Positions 51,893 to 61,304 of a stretch of DNA of 64,000 nt are shown here, in pieces. The notes under the pieces were generated by a model. The model was not told the origin of the DNA. It saw only the letters and a program-made list of their open reading frames with translations, and did no database searches. Position 1 is the first letter of the stretch. Each line of letters begins with the position of its first letter. The stretch is from JAISDD01 sp031553935. Its GTDB lineage: Bacteria; Bacillota; Syntrophomonadia; Syntrophomonadales; Syntrophomonadaceae. A program made the position numbers and the translations under genes. Location of the stretch: assembly GCA_031553935.1 (NCBI GenBank), contig JAVBKS010000005.1, positions 21,356 to 85,355 of the forward strand, written 5' to 3'.

Positions 51893-52459
51893 TTGATAGC
51901 AGTAAATATTTGCAGCGAAATTTTAGGTTTTGTTCCCGTATACAGTGAACAAGGAAATAGTACGGTTATTCTTTCGGGTTCGATTGCTGAAAAAAGACTT
52001 GATCAGCATATTATAAAAAGAACGCTTAAAAGTGTGAAACGGGATTTGGCTAGATGTTATGCATTGGATCTAAAAGCACAAGCAGAGATACTGCGCTCAC
52101 TATATAGGCGTGCATATCCCTTGCCGTTTTATTTGCCGGACAATAGAGTCTTTGTACCGCTAAAATTAAGGAAAGCTCGAGTATTAAGGGATGCGGTTTA
52201 TGGCTATATTGAGATTGATATTATTGATAGAATTGCGACGACAGTAAGCGAAGATCTTGAATCGATTGAAGTTATTTTTGTCAATGGTGAAAAACTAAGA
52301 GTCTACTCGCAAGTGTCAACAATTAGACATTCTTTGTATTTTGGAGCTGAAATTAAAAAAAGTATCAGCACTAAGAAGAATAATAATGAAGCGCGGGAGG
52401 ATATACAATTAGCGCTAAAAGTTTTGCAGCAACATTTAGATATTGATTCAAGTAAATGA
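51893..52459 (+). CDS. Uncharacterised protein, faintly ComK-like
   Basis: 188 aa, no signal peptide or helices in the membrane. The middle reads AYPLPFYLPDNRVFVPLKLR and then RDAVYGYIEIDIIDRI. This order (basic helix, proline-rich strand, aromatic strand ending in a WI/YI-type motif) recalls the ComK competence regulator, but the key motifs are not clearly preserved, so this is only a suggestion. TTG start after AAGGAGG. Confidence 0.5.
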   Translation: MIAVNICSEILGFVPVYSEQGNSTVILSGSIAEKRLDQHIIKRTLKSVKRDLARCYALDLKAQAEILRSLYRRAYPLPFYLPDNRVFVPLKLRKARVLRDAVYGYIEIDIIDRIATTVSEDLESIEVIFVNGEKLRVYSQVSTIRHSLYFGAEIKKSISTKKNNNEAREDIQLALKVLQQHLDIDSSK

Positions 52460-52564
52460 AATGATTTGTCGAAAAAGATAATATTGTGCAAAACCAAAGA
52501 GGAATTGCCAACACAATAGCAAATATGTAATTAAGTAATTATCAAAAGAAAGGGGGGAATATGT

Positions 52565-53027
52565 ATGTCAGATTTTGGTGAATTATTAGGGGTTTTCGCA
52601 GTCTTTGGAGTAGCAGCCGCAGTTTTTTTATTAGTTGGGGTAGGCTTTTATGTTCTGAAATCTATTGGACTCTATACTTTAGCTGAAAGAAGAGGTATTG
52701 AAAATCCTTGGTTAGCATGGGTCACCATAGGAGATTTATTCATTTTAGGAACCTTGGTTTCAGAAATGGAGATAATGGGAAATAGAATAGAAAATCTCGG
52801 CATGATATCCGTAGCAGTTGCATTAGGAGGTATGATCCTTAGCATAATTCCCGATTATCAATATTTTTGCCTATATAGCTATGATGATATTCTTCGTGAT
52901 GCTGATTTACAACTTATATGACAAATACAGTGATAACGCACTGCTATTTACAGTTATTTCGTTTCTGGTCGGACTCTTTCCGGTGTTCGTTTATATGATT
53001 CGAAATAATGAGCTCAGACAGAAATAG
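52565..53027 (+). pseudogene. Small multi-helix membrane protein, frameshifted
   Basis: The first frame (from ATG 52565, SD GGGGGG) encodes LKSIGLYTLAERRGIENPWL and several hydrophobic stretches up to LSIIP at about 52853, then continues poorly to a stop at 52919. From there another frame reads IINIFAYIAMMIFFVMLIYN and LLFTVISFLVGLFPVFVYMI to a stop at 53025. Joining them gives a normal protein of about 154 aa. The frames meet at CCCG, so one base has been gained or two lost, or ribosomes shift +1. The family is common in Firmicutes but unnamed to me. Confidence 0.75.
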
Positions 53028-53044
53028 TTGCTTGGATGTAGTTG

Positions 53045-53086
53045 AAGCCACCATAAGGTATGAATTTGCTTTATGGTGGCTTTTTG
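53045..53086 (+). terminator. Terminator between the membrane protein and the MutS-like gene
   Basis: Perfect 12-bp stem AAGCCACCATAA / TTATGGTGGCTT followed by T-rich sequence; likely used in both directions. Confidence 0.8.
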
Positions 53087-53094
53087 ACACTCTA

Positions 53095-54888
53095 TCAATC
53101 CGCCATCTCGATTCCGATTTGCTTCATTAGGAACCTGGCATTGCTGCTTTGGGACGGACCTTCTTTGATTCGATAATCAAAAGACATTTTATCTTCGTAA
53201 TATTGCTCACAAAAACTCATATTTTTCAAGCGCTCAAGTGAATCTTCTAATTTACATATTTCCAGATCATGTGTACTTATTAATCCCATGGCTTTAAGTG
53301 AATCGAGTTTGATGATAACACTTTTTGCACCGAATAAACGGTCATATGAATTGGTGCCACGAAATATTTCATCGATTAAGAATAATAATTTGTTCGTTTC
53401 TTGGGCAGCATTTAGGATTGCCTTGATTCTTACGAGCTCAGCATAATAGGTTGATAATCCTTGGCTTAGATCATCGGCAATACGCATGGAGGTGTAAACT
53501 CTAAAAAGAGAAGTGACGAACTGCTTAGCGCATACATAACCGCCGTTTTGAGCGAGTACAATATTAAGACCCAGGGTTCTTAAAAAGGTTGTTTTTCCAG
53601 ACATATTTGATCCGGAAATGACGAAAATATTATCATGCCCGTAAAAGTCATTACAGACCCGGCTGGTTTCAGGTATTAAAGGGTGGCCCATTTCATGTAT
53701 GTCAATTATGTGCTCAGAATCAGAAATTTTGGGGATACAAGTATTAAGGTTTATCTGTGCCAGATTAGCAAGACAATGTAAGGACTCATATTCGCCTAAA
53801 GCGGTAAACCATTTTTCGGCTACCGGGCCAAAGCTCTTTTTCCAACGGTCAAGTTTGATGGCAGTTCGGTAATCCCACATTAATAAAGCATTCAGCATTA
53901 GATAAACTAAACCATTATGGATAAAACTCATTCTATTAGTTATGCGATCTAGTTCCTTGATAGCTTGACTTGCAGAGGTTTCACCGTACACCAGTTTTTC
54001 TTGAATCGCTTTTAGTAGGGGAGCTTGATAAGTTCTGGAATCAAGCATATAAAACAGATGGGAATACTTCTTTAATTGATAAGGCAAATGAACTATGCCC
54101 TGCAAATAATTCTTGAGGGATTTGCGGCTTGCCCGCCAGATTAAGAGCTGAATAATGATCATTATGTTTACATACCAGGAGAGTATAGGCAAATTAAACG
54201 CCAACATGGCGACGAAAAGAATGGTAGTAAACCAGGGTACAATCATTAGGGCCTTTATCACTAAGGATGAAGAAATAAAAAAGGGCTTGGAATCACTTAA
54301 TTGGGCGATAATTTCAACGACGAAATTGCTAGCGCCTATCTTTTGGGCATGATATTGGTAATCATGAGCAAAGGCTCTATCATTGCTCAGTTCAATAACT
54401 GCAGACTGGCGAGCCTTTATTTCTTGGCTGTCATAATTGCTGTACAGGAGAGACTTAACAAATGCCTGTCGGCCATGCCATGTATGACTGGTATTTAATA
54501 ATTGGAACAGAGAATTAGGGCCTACTAAATCCAAATCGGCTGCAAAAGGATGGTTTATATCGAAAAACTCAGAGCCATTATCAGGGAAATTGACCCAAGT
54601 GCCCTGCTGGCGCTCAATATACGCTTGATTGATGCCAATTAACCCTTGCCAGAGTTCGAGTTGCTCATCTAATTGAGCATGTTTAATCCATAGAATAACC
54701 AGAGTAGCCAACATTATTACAATCAGTGCGCATAATAATGGCGGATAATTATGATAATGGCACAAATAGGCGGCGACAATTAATGCGGCTATGAAACATA
54801 GCTTCAAATAGCCGAGTTGGTCAAATTTCTTCTGGCCATGAATGATTTTTTGCCGGTATTTGTCAATATCAGTTTGATAATTATACAA
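53095..54888 (-). CDS. Membrane-anchored MutS-family ATPase
   Basis: 597 aa. Two pairs of hydrophobic helices (about 26-65 and 205-245) surround a MutS core segment (GPNSLFQLLNTSHTWHGRQA), followed by the MutS ATPase: Walker A ISGSNMSGKTTFLRTLG (about 424), RIADDLSQGLSTYYAEL, Walker B LLFLIDEIFRGTN (about 505) and STHDLEIC. The mismatch-recognition domain is absent, so it is unlikely to act in classical mismatch repair. Function of this transmembrane group is unknown. TTG at 54888 has GGAG upstream; TTG at 54900 overlaps the SD. Confidence 0.85.
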   Translation of the reverse strand: MYNYQTDIDKYRQKIIHGQKKFDQLGYLKLCFIAALIVAAYLCHYHNYPPLLCALIVIMLATLVILWIKHAQLDEQLELWQGLIGINQAYIERQQGTWVNFPDNGSEFFDINHPFAADLDLVGPNSLFQLLNTSHTWHGRQAFVKSLLYSNYDSQEIKARQSAVIELSNDRAFAHDYQYHAQKIGASNFVVEIIAQLSDSKPFFISSSLVIKALMIVPWFTTILFVAMLAFNLPILSWYVNIMIIIQLLIWRASRKSLKNYLQGIVHLPYQLKKYSHLFYMLDSRTYQAPLLKAIQEKLVYGETSASQAIKELDRITNRMSFIHNGLVYLMLNALLMWDYRTAIKLDRWKKSFGPVAEKWFTALGEYESLHCLANLAQINLNTCIPKISDSEHIIDIHEMGHPLIPETSRVCNDFYGHDNIFVISGSNMSGKTTFLRTLGLNIVLAQNGGYVCAKQFVTSLFRVYTSMRIADDLSQGLSTYYAELVRIKAILNAAQETNKLLFLIDEIFRGTNSYDRLFGAKSVIIKLDSLKAMGLISTHDLEICKLEDSLERLKNMSFCEQYYEDKMSFDYRIKEGPSQSSNARFLMKQIGIEMAD

Positions 54889-55063
54889 TGTAGTCTCCAA
54901 TTAACGATTTTATTTAATTTTGGTAAAAAGCAGTTATAGTATAGCACAGAGTTATGCTCTAATCGAAATCGTGCCATTATGCTAATTAACAAATGATTAG
55001 ACAAAAATTCTTAATTAAGTGTAAGATATATTGTAATTTTAGAACAACTGAATTGGAGGACAT

Positions 55064-55540
55064 ATGAAACAGCCTTATTTGCCGGGGAGCTTTATTAGCG
55101 GGCTAAGCAATGATATCTCCCTGAAAACCCGATGGTTTACGGATTTAGAGAATAAAGTAGTATTTGCAGAAACCGTTATTGATGAAAAATATCAGGGTTA
55201 TAATGGGGTATCACATGGTGGCATATTGGCATCGCTGTTGGATGAAGCCTTGCTAAGAGCGGTAGCCGTGGAAGAAAAAGAGCGGTTTGTAACTGAGAGT
55301 TTTTTTGTCACCAAAAATATGAGTGTAAAATATATTCTGCCAACACCCATTAATGAACAAGTAAAAGTAGTAGCCTGGATCGAAAAGATTGAAGGCAAGT
55401 ACTTCAGCACCGCTGGTCAAATTGCACTTAATGACCAGACCATAACCGTAACTGGAGAAGCTACGATTGTGAAAATACCAAAGGAATTAACTGATCAATT
55501 GGGGATGTCGGCTGAAAGCTTTGTGCTCGAAGATAAATAA
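55064..55540 (+). CDS. PaaI-like hotdog thioesterase (paralog)
   Basis: 158-aa hotdog protein with YNGVSHGGILASLLDEALLR and VKYILPTPINEQVKVVAWIE, clearly paralogous to the product of 27701-28171 but without its N-terminal Cys-x-x-Cys. Predicted acyl-CoA thioesterase. ATG after TTGGAGG. Confidence 0.85.
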   Translation: MKQPYLPGSFISGLSNDISLKTRWFTDLENKVVFAETVIDEKYQGYNGVSHGGILASLLDEALLRAVAVEEKERFVTESFFVTKNMSVKYILPTPINEQVKVVAWIEKIEGKYFSTAGQIALNDQTITVTGEATIVKIPKELTDQLGMSAESFVLEDK

Positions 55541-55862
55541 ATAACGAAATTAATGATTATTTGGAGCTCTCTGTTAATGAACGTCTTCATCTAAACATAG
55601 CGGTAAATGGGACTAAATTTTTGATGAAGTCGTCAAGAAGGATTACTTTTCCCACCCCTAGGAACTTTCCTTTACAATTGACTAGAAATTAACAACAAAT
55701 ATCTTGGTGATTTACATATTATCAGCAGAAATCCGAAAACGATAGCAGTATTATGCAAAGGTTTTTTGTTTGCTTAATCTAAGGTATCATAATACTAGAT
55801 CCATTAAATCCGAAGATGGTTAGCAGGCTTAACATTGTAAACACGCTCTTGAGGAGGTATTT
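55541..55862. other. Intergenic, no gene seen
   Basis: 322 AT-rich bases between the thioesterase and MBL paralog B. I see no convincing terminator or promoter; a TATCAT-type -10 may lie near 55786. Confidence 0.45.
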
Positions 55863-56738
55863 ATGATTTCTTTAGGTAATAACACTTTTTTCGTAGAAGC
55901 ACCTAGTCAGGATTTTCCTTTGTGCAATTGTCTGTATATTAAAGATGATATATCGGTTCTAATTGAGTGCAGCTGCGATATCAATCAAGCACGCAGTTTA
56001 GTCAAAGAGGGCGTAGATATCGTAATTAATTCACATTTTCATATCGATCACATGTTGATGAACCGAGCGTTTACCGAATCTGAAATCTGGATACATAAAT
56101 TGGATGCTCCTGCACTAAAAGCAGTGGAAATGTATCAAGAAATGATAGGCTTTAATGCATTTGAAGATAAGAGTTTGGGTGAAACATTTACTACCATGTA
56201 TGGATTACAGCCGGTTAAAGTCCACAGAGAGCTTAATGGTGGAGAAGTAATAGATCTGGGCAGGTCAAAAATTCGAGTTATCTTCGCACCCGGGCATTCT
56301 CCAGGGCATTGTTATCTCTTCGAAGAAAGTCTCGAATTACTTTTTTATGCTGACATCACTTTGAGCAAGTATGACCCTTGGTATGCAGCTAAGAGCAGTG
56401 ACCTAAGTCTGTTTATCAAGTCAATTAAAGCCTGCATGGATCTAAATCCGAAAATTGTAATTTCCGCCCATGACGAGGTTATCTATGGAGGGATAAAAAA
56501 ACGCCTGCAGGAGTATCTGGATATCATTTACAAAAACGAGGAATTACTGTTAAAGGCGATGGACCGACCGCTTAGTGTGGAGGATTTGGCTGCGAAGCAT
56601 CTTTTCTACGAAGTAGGGAGACCGATCGTAAGCCGTTATGATGACGTCTTCGAAAAGCATATGATTATTCATCATCTTAAAAGGTTTATTGATCTTAAAA
56701 CGGTTAAGAAACATGATAATCTCTATTATCGCGTCTAA
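55863..56738 (+). CDS. MBL-fold metallo-hydrolase (paralog B)
   Basis: 291-aa paralog of the protein at 48709-49584 with the same opening (SLGNNTFFVEAPS). It keeps the metal residues (INSHFHIDHMLMN, FAPGHSPGHCYLFEE, ADITL, SAHDE). The usual SGD before the bridging aspartate is YAD here. ATG after GAGGAGG. Substrate unknown. Confidence 0.9.
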   Translation: MISLGNNTFFVEAPSQDFPLCNCLYIKDDISVLIECSCDINQARSLVKEGVDIVINSHFHIDHMLMNRAFTESEIWIHKLDAPALKAVEMYQEMIGFNAFEDKSLGETFTTMYGLQPVKVHRELNGGEVIDLGRSKIRVIFAPGHSPGHCYLFEESLELLFYADITLSKYDPWYAAKSSDLSLFIKSIKACMDLNPKIVISAHDEVIYGGIKKRLQEYLDIIYKNEELLLKAMDRPLSVEDLAAKHLFYEVGRPIVSRYDDVFEKHMIIHHLKRFIDLKTVKKHDNLYYRV

Positions 56739-56825
56739 TTATTTGTTTTAGATCGAATACTTAAGTGAAGGCGGCATAGACTCACCTATATTACCGAAGT
56801 ATCATGATTGCTAAGTGAAAAATAA

Positions 56826-56855
56826 TTAAGCCGTTGGATATTTCCAACGGCTTAA
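56826..56855. terminator. Bidirectional terminator
   Basis: Perfect 12-bp stem TTAAGCCGTTGG / CCAACGGCTTAA, loop ATATTT, between two convergent genes. Confidence 0.75.
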
Positions 56856-56866
56856 AGCTTAATTAC

Positions 56867-58711
56867 TTACTGAACAATAATTTTGAATTGAAATAGCGTG
56901 GTTTTATCTGGATTGTTAAGTTTTATAGAAACTGTTGCGTCTCCTGTACCTACTGCTATAAGTTTCCCGTCATTGTTTACAGCTACGACATTGCTATCAC
57001 TAGTTTCCCAAGAAACAACATTTTGATTTGATCCGGTTTTAAGCGCAGTTAATTCACGGCCTAAAAATATAAGGCGGATATCCAGAGCTTCGCCGGTAAC
57101 AGAAGTATATAAGTCATTGCCGTCAAGTTGCATTCCATCTTTACCGGCAATTACTGTCAGCCACTTAATTGTAGTATGAGCAACGGCTTTATGTGCGGAA
57201 TAATCGGGATCAATCCTATCAACCAAATTATTATAGGTATTGGTAATTATCGCGCGGTTCCAGCCCAGACCTCTTAAGGAAGTATCAATTTTATTGTGCT
57301 CAGGTTTTGCCAAAATGTTATTAGTAAAATTAAAGCCGGAATTAATCAATTGGCTCTTTAATTCGGAATTACTAGCAGTCATGAGATCATCTAAATCGAT
57401 GTATAGACCATAATCGAGCAATGCTCGGGTTTTAAAATCAGCGAGAAAAGCTCGGATTTCTACCCTAGTTATCGATGGGCCCAATAAAGTCTTAAATAAG
57501 GCTTCATTAGTATCAATAAACTGATTGACTTTATCCTCGGCATCGGGAGCAAAATAATCCAGCTGTATGGCGTCACGGACTAGATTTAGATAAGGACCTG
57601 CATTCTGAATGCCCCCGATCTTTGCATATACGTCTTCTGTTAGAAGGTCAGACAAAAGAAGTAGTAGATCAAGATTGCTTATACTTGCAGCTACACTCTG
57701 CGCATCTATGATAGTTTGCTCGGCTGTAGGAGTAAAATAATCCGAAATATCATCTAATTCGTAAGTGCCTACAGTTATGTTGTCAACTGATATAGTGGAA
57801 TCTCCGCGTGAATCCGCAATAATTGGCCCGGGCAGAGTTCTAAGTTTATTCGTTACATAGAAACTAAGGTCAACATCGAAGCCTGATGCAGCGGTGGTCT
57901 TGTTTGCAGCTTTATAGTTTATTTTTAGTTCCTCTAAATTAGTACCTAGTGAAAACTCGATATCACCTGCAGCAATTTGCTCTGCCAATTGCGGGGTGAA
58001 ATTGCCGGTGCTGTTCCATTCAAAGCCCCTTGGTAATTTTAGCCTTAAGGTCTCGTTAGTGTTGTGCAGTGAGCCGGCGAAAGTCTCTCTAACCTGAAGT
58101 GTAAAGTTAAATAAACCAGAGCTGGCCTGTACGCCATTAGCGGATACTGTTACTTTACCGTTATTAACAAGCCTCGCCAGCAATAAGTTGCCATTTGATG
58201 GAAAACCGCCGGTACCTTCATAGGAAACGATGCAATCGTTTGCTCTAGTAGAAATTGCAATATTATTTAGATAGATTAAAATCGTGACCTCGTGCGCGTT
58301 GTCTTGTTTAGAAGCGGTATTATTCAGAGTTAGGGTGAATTCATTTGTATTTACTCCGCCGCCAGTGATGGAATAGTCAGAGGCGAGATACAAATTTGTA
58401 TCTCCGTCATAACTTATCGGCACATGTACTCCGTTAGTGTTAAAGGCTGGAGCCGTATTGCTTGGCTGAGCCATTTGATCGGCAAACACGTAGTATTCCG
58501 GCAGAGTAAAAGTTATGGAATCTCCAGGGCTGATATCAAAGGCATCATCAGCTATCTTAATCACTCCGACATTTGTGCTATTATAGGAAATAGTCTTGAC
58601 TTTTTGAGCAGAAATTGATGAATAGGCACTGGCAGTTCCAACTCCAATAAATAAGGTAGCCAGCATAGTCAGAATGAGCAAAAGGCTAATATGCCTGCGT
58701 TTTATAATCAT
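56867..58711 (-). CDS. Secreted protein with C-terminal Ig-like (BIG2) domain
   Basis: 614 aa. A signal peptide (ISLLLILTMLATLFIGVGTA, cut after ASA) precedes two beta-rich regions (about 30-310), a helical middle (about 325-500) and a C-terminal bacterial Ig-like domain with VVSWETSDSNVVAVNNDGKL and AVGTGDATVSIKL. No cell-wall anchor or SLH repeat is seen. It is probably a surface or exported structural or adhesive protein. It shares its helical-plus-Ig layout with the protein at 61305. Confidence 0.8.
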   Translation of the reverse strand: MIIKRRHISLLLILTMLATLFIGVGTASAYSSISAQKVKTISYNSTNVGVIKIADDAFDISPGDSITFTLPEYYVFADQMAQPSNTAPAFNTNGVHVPISYDGDTNLYLASDYSITGGGVNTNEFTLTLNNTASKQDNAHEVTILIYLNNIAISTRANDCIVSYEGTGGFPSNGNLLLARLVNNGKVTVSANGVQASSGLFNFTLQVRETFAGSLHNTNETLRLKLPRGFEWNSTGNFTPQLAEQIAAGDIEFSLGTNLEELKINYKAANKTTAASGFDVDLSFYVTNKLRTLPGPIIADSRGDSTISVDNITVGTYELDDISDYFTPTAEQTIIDAQSVAASISNLDLLLLLSDLLTEDVYAKIGGIQNAGPYLNLVRDAIQLDYFAPDAEDKVNQFIDTNEALFKTLLGPSITRVEIRAFLADFKTRALLDYGLYIDLDDLMTASNSELKSQLINSGFNFTNNILAKPEHNKIDTSLRGLGWNRAIITNTYNNLVDRIDPDYSAHKAVAHTTIKWLTVIAGKDGMQLDGNDLYTSVTGEALDIRLIFLGRELTALKTGSNQNVVSWETSDSNVVAVNNDGKLIAVGTGDATVSIKLNNPDKTTLFQFKIIVQ

Positions 58712-59012
58712 TTATGTATTCAACTCCTTAAATCAAATATGGTTTGACAGGGATTTAACTAAAATTAATGGCAATAAATCCAACAACCAGCCTCCTTTTA
58801 CATAATTTTCATACATATAGTTAGTCTAAGACCAAAAAATTACATTGTCAATCCAGGACTATGAAGGAAATTTAGGACATAAGAACAGTGGGTTTTGCGA
58901 CACACCCTAAGGCAAGCTCTCTCGGTATCCACATCAGGGTAGTATTAAAATGCGAATTAGTATTACAATACTTATAGCAGTAATAGAGAAATAGCCAAGG
59001 AGAGTGGACCGA
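58712..59012. other. Divergent intergenic region
   Basis: 301 AT-rich bases holding the upstream regions of the secreted protein gene and the thioesterase gene. No gene, repeat or strong hairpin seen. Confidence 0.5.
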
Positions 59013-59444
59013 ATGGAAATCATAGCAAAAACAAGCCAGCATTTAGTTAAAAGCGAGGATCTTAATCATCACGGCACGCTATTTGCAGGAAAAGGAGCCG
59101 AATTAATAATCGCAGCGGGGTTTATTGCGGCAGCTACCATTACTTCGCCTAATTCTGTTGTTTGTCATAATGTGCATGAACTGAAATACACGCGTCCGGT
59201 TAGGTTAGGCACTATAATAACAATTGAAGCGAAAGTGGTTCTTACGGGGAACACCAGAATGATAGTTTATGTCAAAATGACCGATGCCATGAATGGTGAC
59301 CGCTATGCTGATGCTTTTATTACCTTTGTGCATATAGATGAAAAAGGTAAATCCAAACCCCACGGTCTTGAGATAACCGCTGTGGACGAGGAAGACCGGT
59401 TATTACAAGTGCAAGCACAAAAATTCCTTGCAGCTACCAACTAG
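59013..59444 (+). CDS. Acyl-CoA thioesterase (YciA/BACH-type hotdog)
   Basis: 143-aa hotdog enzyme: LVKSEDLNHHGTLFAGKGAE contains the HHGTLFAG catalytic pattern of the YciA/acyl-CoA hydrolase group, with VHELKYTRPVRLGTIITIEA following. Cleaves acyl-CoAs to free acids. Start at ATG 59013, since the GTG at 59004 touches the SD. Confidence 0.9.
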   Translation: MEIIAKTSQHLVKSEDLNHHGTLFAGKGAELIIAAGFIAAATITSPNSVVCHNVHELKYTRPVRLGTIITIEAKVVLTGNTRMIVYVKMTDAMNGDRYADAFITFVHIDEKGKSKPHGLEITAVDEEDRLLQVQAQKFLAATN

Positions 59445-59457
59445 GGATCGCCATTTA

Positions 59458-59937
59458 TTATATTACTTTAATAATGAAGCTAATGAGAATAGCTACGCCT
59501 AGAGCAACTTTAAAAAAGGTTCCGGAAATAAAGCCTAAGAAAGAGCCAAAGGCAGCTTTAAGTGACTTATTAATATCTTGAGTAATATACATCTCAGTAG
59601 CTAAAGCGCCTAAGAAACTGAAAACAATAATGCCAAGGGGAGGAATGAACGGAATTCCTACAACAGAACCAATTAGGGCACCTATGGTAGAAGCTTTGGA
59701 AGCTCCAAAAATTTTCGTGCCTAAATATACCATCAGATAATCTACCCCGACGGCAATAATCGTCAATACTCCGATAATGATTAAGTAGTTTAACCCTATG
59801 TGGACAAAGCCATCATAATAGGCATAAAGCAGTACTGCAATGAAAGCAATAGGTAGTCCGGGAATAACCGGGGCAATGCAGCCGATGATGCCCAAAATAA
59901 TAAAGAGAACAGTCAAAATAAGTAAAAAGGTAGCCAT
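59458..59937 (-). CDS. DUF456 domain-containing membrane protein
   Basis: 159 aa, several predicted helices, with CIAPVIPGLPIAFIAVLLYA near the N-terminus and IGALIGSVVGIPFIPPLGII in the middle, the DUF456 pattern of paired glycine/proline-rich hairpins. Function unknown. Convergent with the thioesterase, 13 bases apart. Confidence 0.88.
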   Translation of the reverse strand: MATFLLILTVLFIILGIIGCIAPVIPGLPIAFIAVLLYAYYDGFVHIGLNYLIIIGVLTIIAVGVDYLMVYLGTKIFGASKASTIGALIGSVVGIPFIPPLGIIVFSFLGALATEMYITQDINKSLKAAFGSFLGFISGTFFKVALGVAILISFIIKVI

Positions 59938-60078
59938 ATTAATACTCCTTAATAAAAAATCCAGGAAAAAAGAAATCGGTTTTCGTTAATTATAACGCTT
60001 TCCAAATAAAACACCCACATGAGTTTCCAAAAACACGAAAACCAAAGTAACGGATCGAAAAATATTCAACCCCGCCAC

Positions 60079-60107
60079 TCGACAAAGGTTAAAATTAATG
60101 GTAATAT
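60079..60107 (+). promoter_or_regulatory. Promoter of tRNA-Ser(GCU) and tRNA-Arg(ACG)
   Basis: TCGACA (60079-60084), 17 bases, TAATAT (60102-60107), 35 bases before the tRNA. Confidence 0.55.
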
Positions 60108-60142
60108 ACTCTTGTTGTCGGCACATAAATAGCTGACAATAT

Positions 60143-60236
60143 GGAGAGATGGCTGAGTTGGCTGAAGGCGCTCGCCTGCTAAGCGAGTAGATGGCTAATA
60201 CCTGTCTCGGGGGTTCGAATCCCCCTCTCTCCGCCA
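60143..60236 (+). tRNA. tRNA-Ser(GCU)
   Basis: Class II tRNA. Acceptor GGAGAGA pairs with TCTCTCC; anticodon stem CTCGC/GCGAG with loop CTGCTAA gives GCT; T arm GGTTCGAATCC; CCA encoded. Confidence 0.95.
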
Positions 60237-60240
60237 GTTT

Positions 60241-60361
<121 letters not shown>

Positions 60362-60443
60362 TCATATTAGCGAATTCCAAAATTTGGCCGTAATTCCATT
60401 TCGGGTGTTGCATTTATTTTTAGCCGTTTGTTGCATTTTTTCC

Positions 60444-60486
60444 TTGCCAAACACAATGCCCCATCATGGGCTGTATGTGTTGGCAA
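60444..60486. repeat. Nested inverted repeat
   Basis: Outer arms TTGCCAAACACA / TGTGTTGGCAA (one bulge) enclose an inner GCCCCATCATGGGC. No T-run follows, so it is not a normal terminator. Confidence 0.5.
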
Positions 60487-60607
60487 ATACCATTTTAATC
60501 TTGCCATAAACAGCTGTTAAGGAAAGAATAAGAACTCTTACATTGCAGATTAAGATTCATCTATTAAACTGAGATCATCTTAGTCGAAGGGAGAATTCTG
60601 AACTGCA

Positions 60608-61048
60608 ATGAAAATTAAAAATAACGTTAAAATTATTCTCGATGCCGTTATGATGGTTTTATTTACGGCTCTACTTTTTGCTGAGGATACCGGGCTGGTC
60701 TTTCATGAAATAGTAGGATTGTCCGTTTTGTTAGTATTAGGATTACATCTTGTCTTAAACAGACCGTGGATTGTGAATACTACAAAAAATCTTGTGAAGA
60801 ATAAAATTAAAGCAAAAACCTTAAAGACATATTTTCTAAATATCACTCTGCTGATAGGCATTATTGTCATAATCACTACTGGTATTATGATATCGGCGGT
60901 AGTATTACCTCTAGATGGATATAACCCAACTATTGAGCACGTCCATGAATGTGCGGCTTATTTGACCGGATGCTTACTAATAATTCACGTCGCTCTACAT
61001 ATCAAATATTTAAAAGCTTCTGTAAAAACGATCCTGAGAAGCTTTTAA
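60608..61048 (+). CDS. DUF4405 domain-containing membrane protein
   Basis: 146 aa, four predicted helices with spaced histidines (FHEIVGLSVLLVLGLHLVLN, HVHECAAYLTGCLLIIHVAL), the pattern of DUF4405/cytochrome b561-like heme membrane proteins. It lies alone between two copies of the tRNA-Arg tail and terminator. ATG with GGGAG upstream at some distance. Confidence 0.82.
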   Translation: MKIKNNVKIILDAVMMVLFTALLFAEDTGLVFHEIVGLSVLLVLGLHLVLNRPWIVNTTKNLVKNKIKAKTLKTYFLNITLLIGIIVIITTGIMISAVVLPLDGYNPTIEHVHECAAYLTGCLLIIHVALHIKYLKASVKTILRSF

Positions 61049-61199
61049 ACGCCAATTTTAAGAATAATTTCTATCGGTGTATTTGCAATACATTTGATGT
61101 TGGTTATCCATTATTACAATATCATTTCAGCTTGAGCTAAAACATCGATGGCGATACTTTAACTAAGATAAAAGTACAAAGAGATGAAGCCATGCTGTA

Positions 61200-61252
61200 T
61201 CGCCGGGCACACCGAAATGAAAGAACCCCCTTTTTATAAGGCGGTTCTTTTT
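61200..61252 (+). repeat. tRNA-Arg tail plus terminator, copy 2 (degraded)
   Basis: TCGCCGGGCACACCGAAATG then AAAGAACCCCCTTT and GGCGGTTCTTTTT. Compared with copy 1 a few bases of the tRNA end are lost and changed; the terminator is nearly intact (stem AAAGAACC / GGTTCTTT at 61220-61250). Confidence 0.65.
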
Positions 61253-61304
61253 AATCATATTAAAATATAGTAACGGTATCGATTATCTCAACTGAGTCTC
61301 ATAG

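Noticed and set aside
56167..56400. Loss of metal site in MBL paralog B
   Set aside because: The bridging aspartate and all histidines are present; only the preceding glycine is changed.
60949..61140. 63-codon frame overlapping the end of the DUF4405 gene
   Set aside because: Out of frame with the real gene and no recognisable product.
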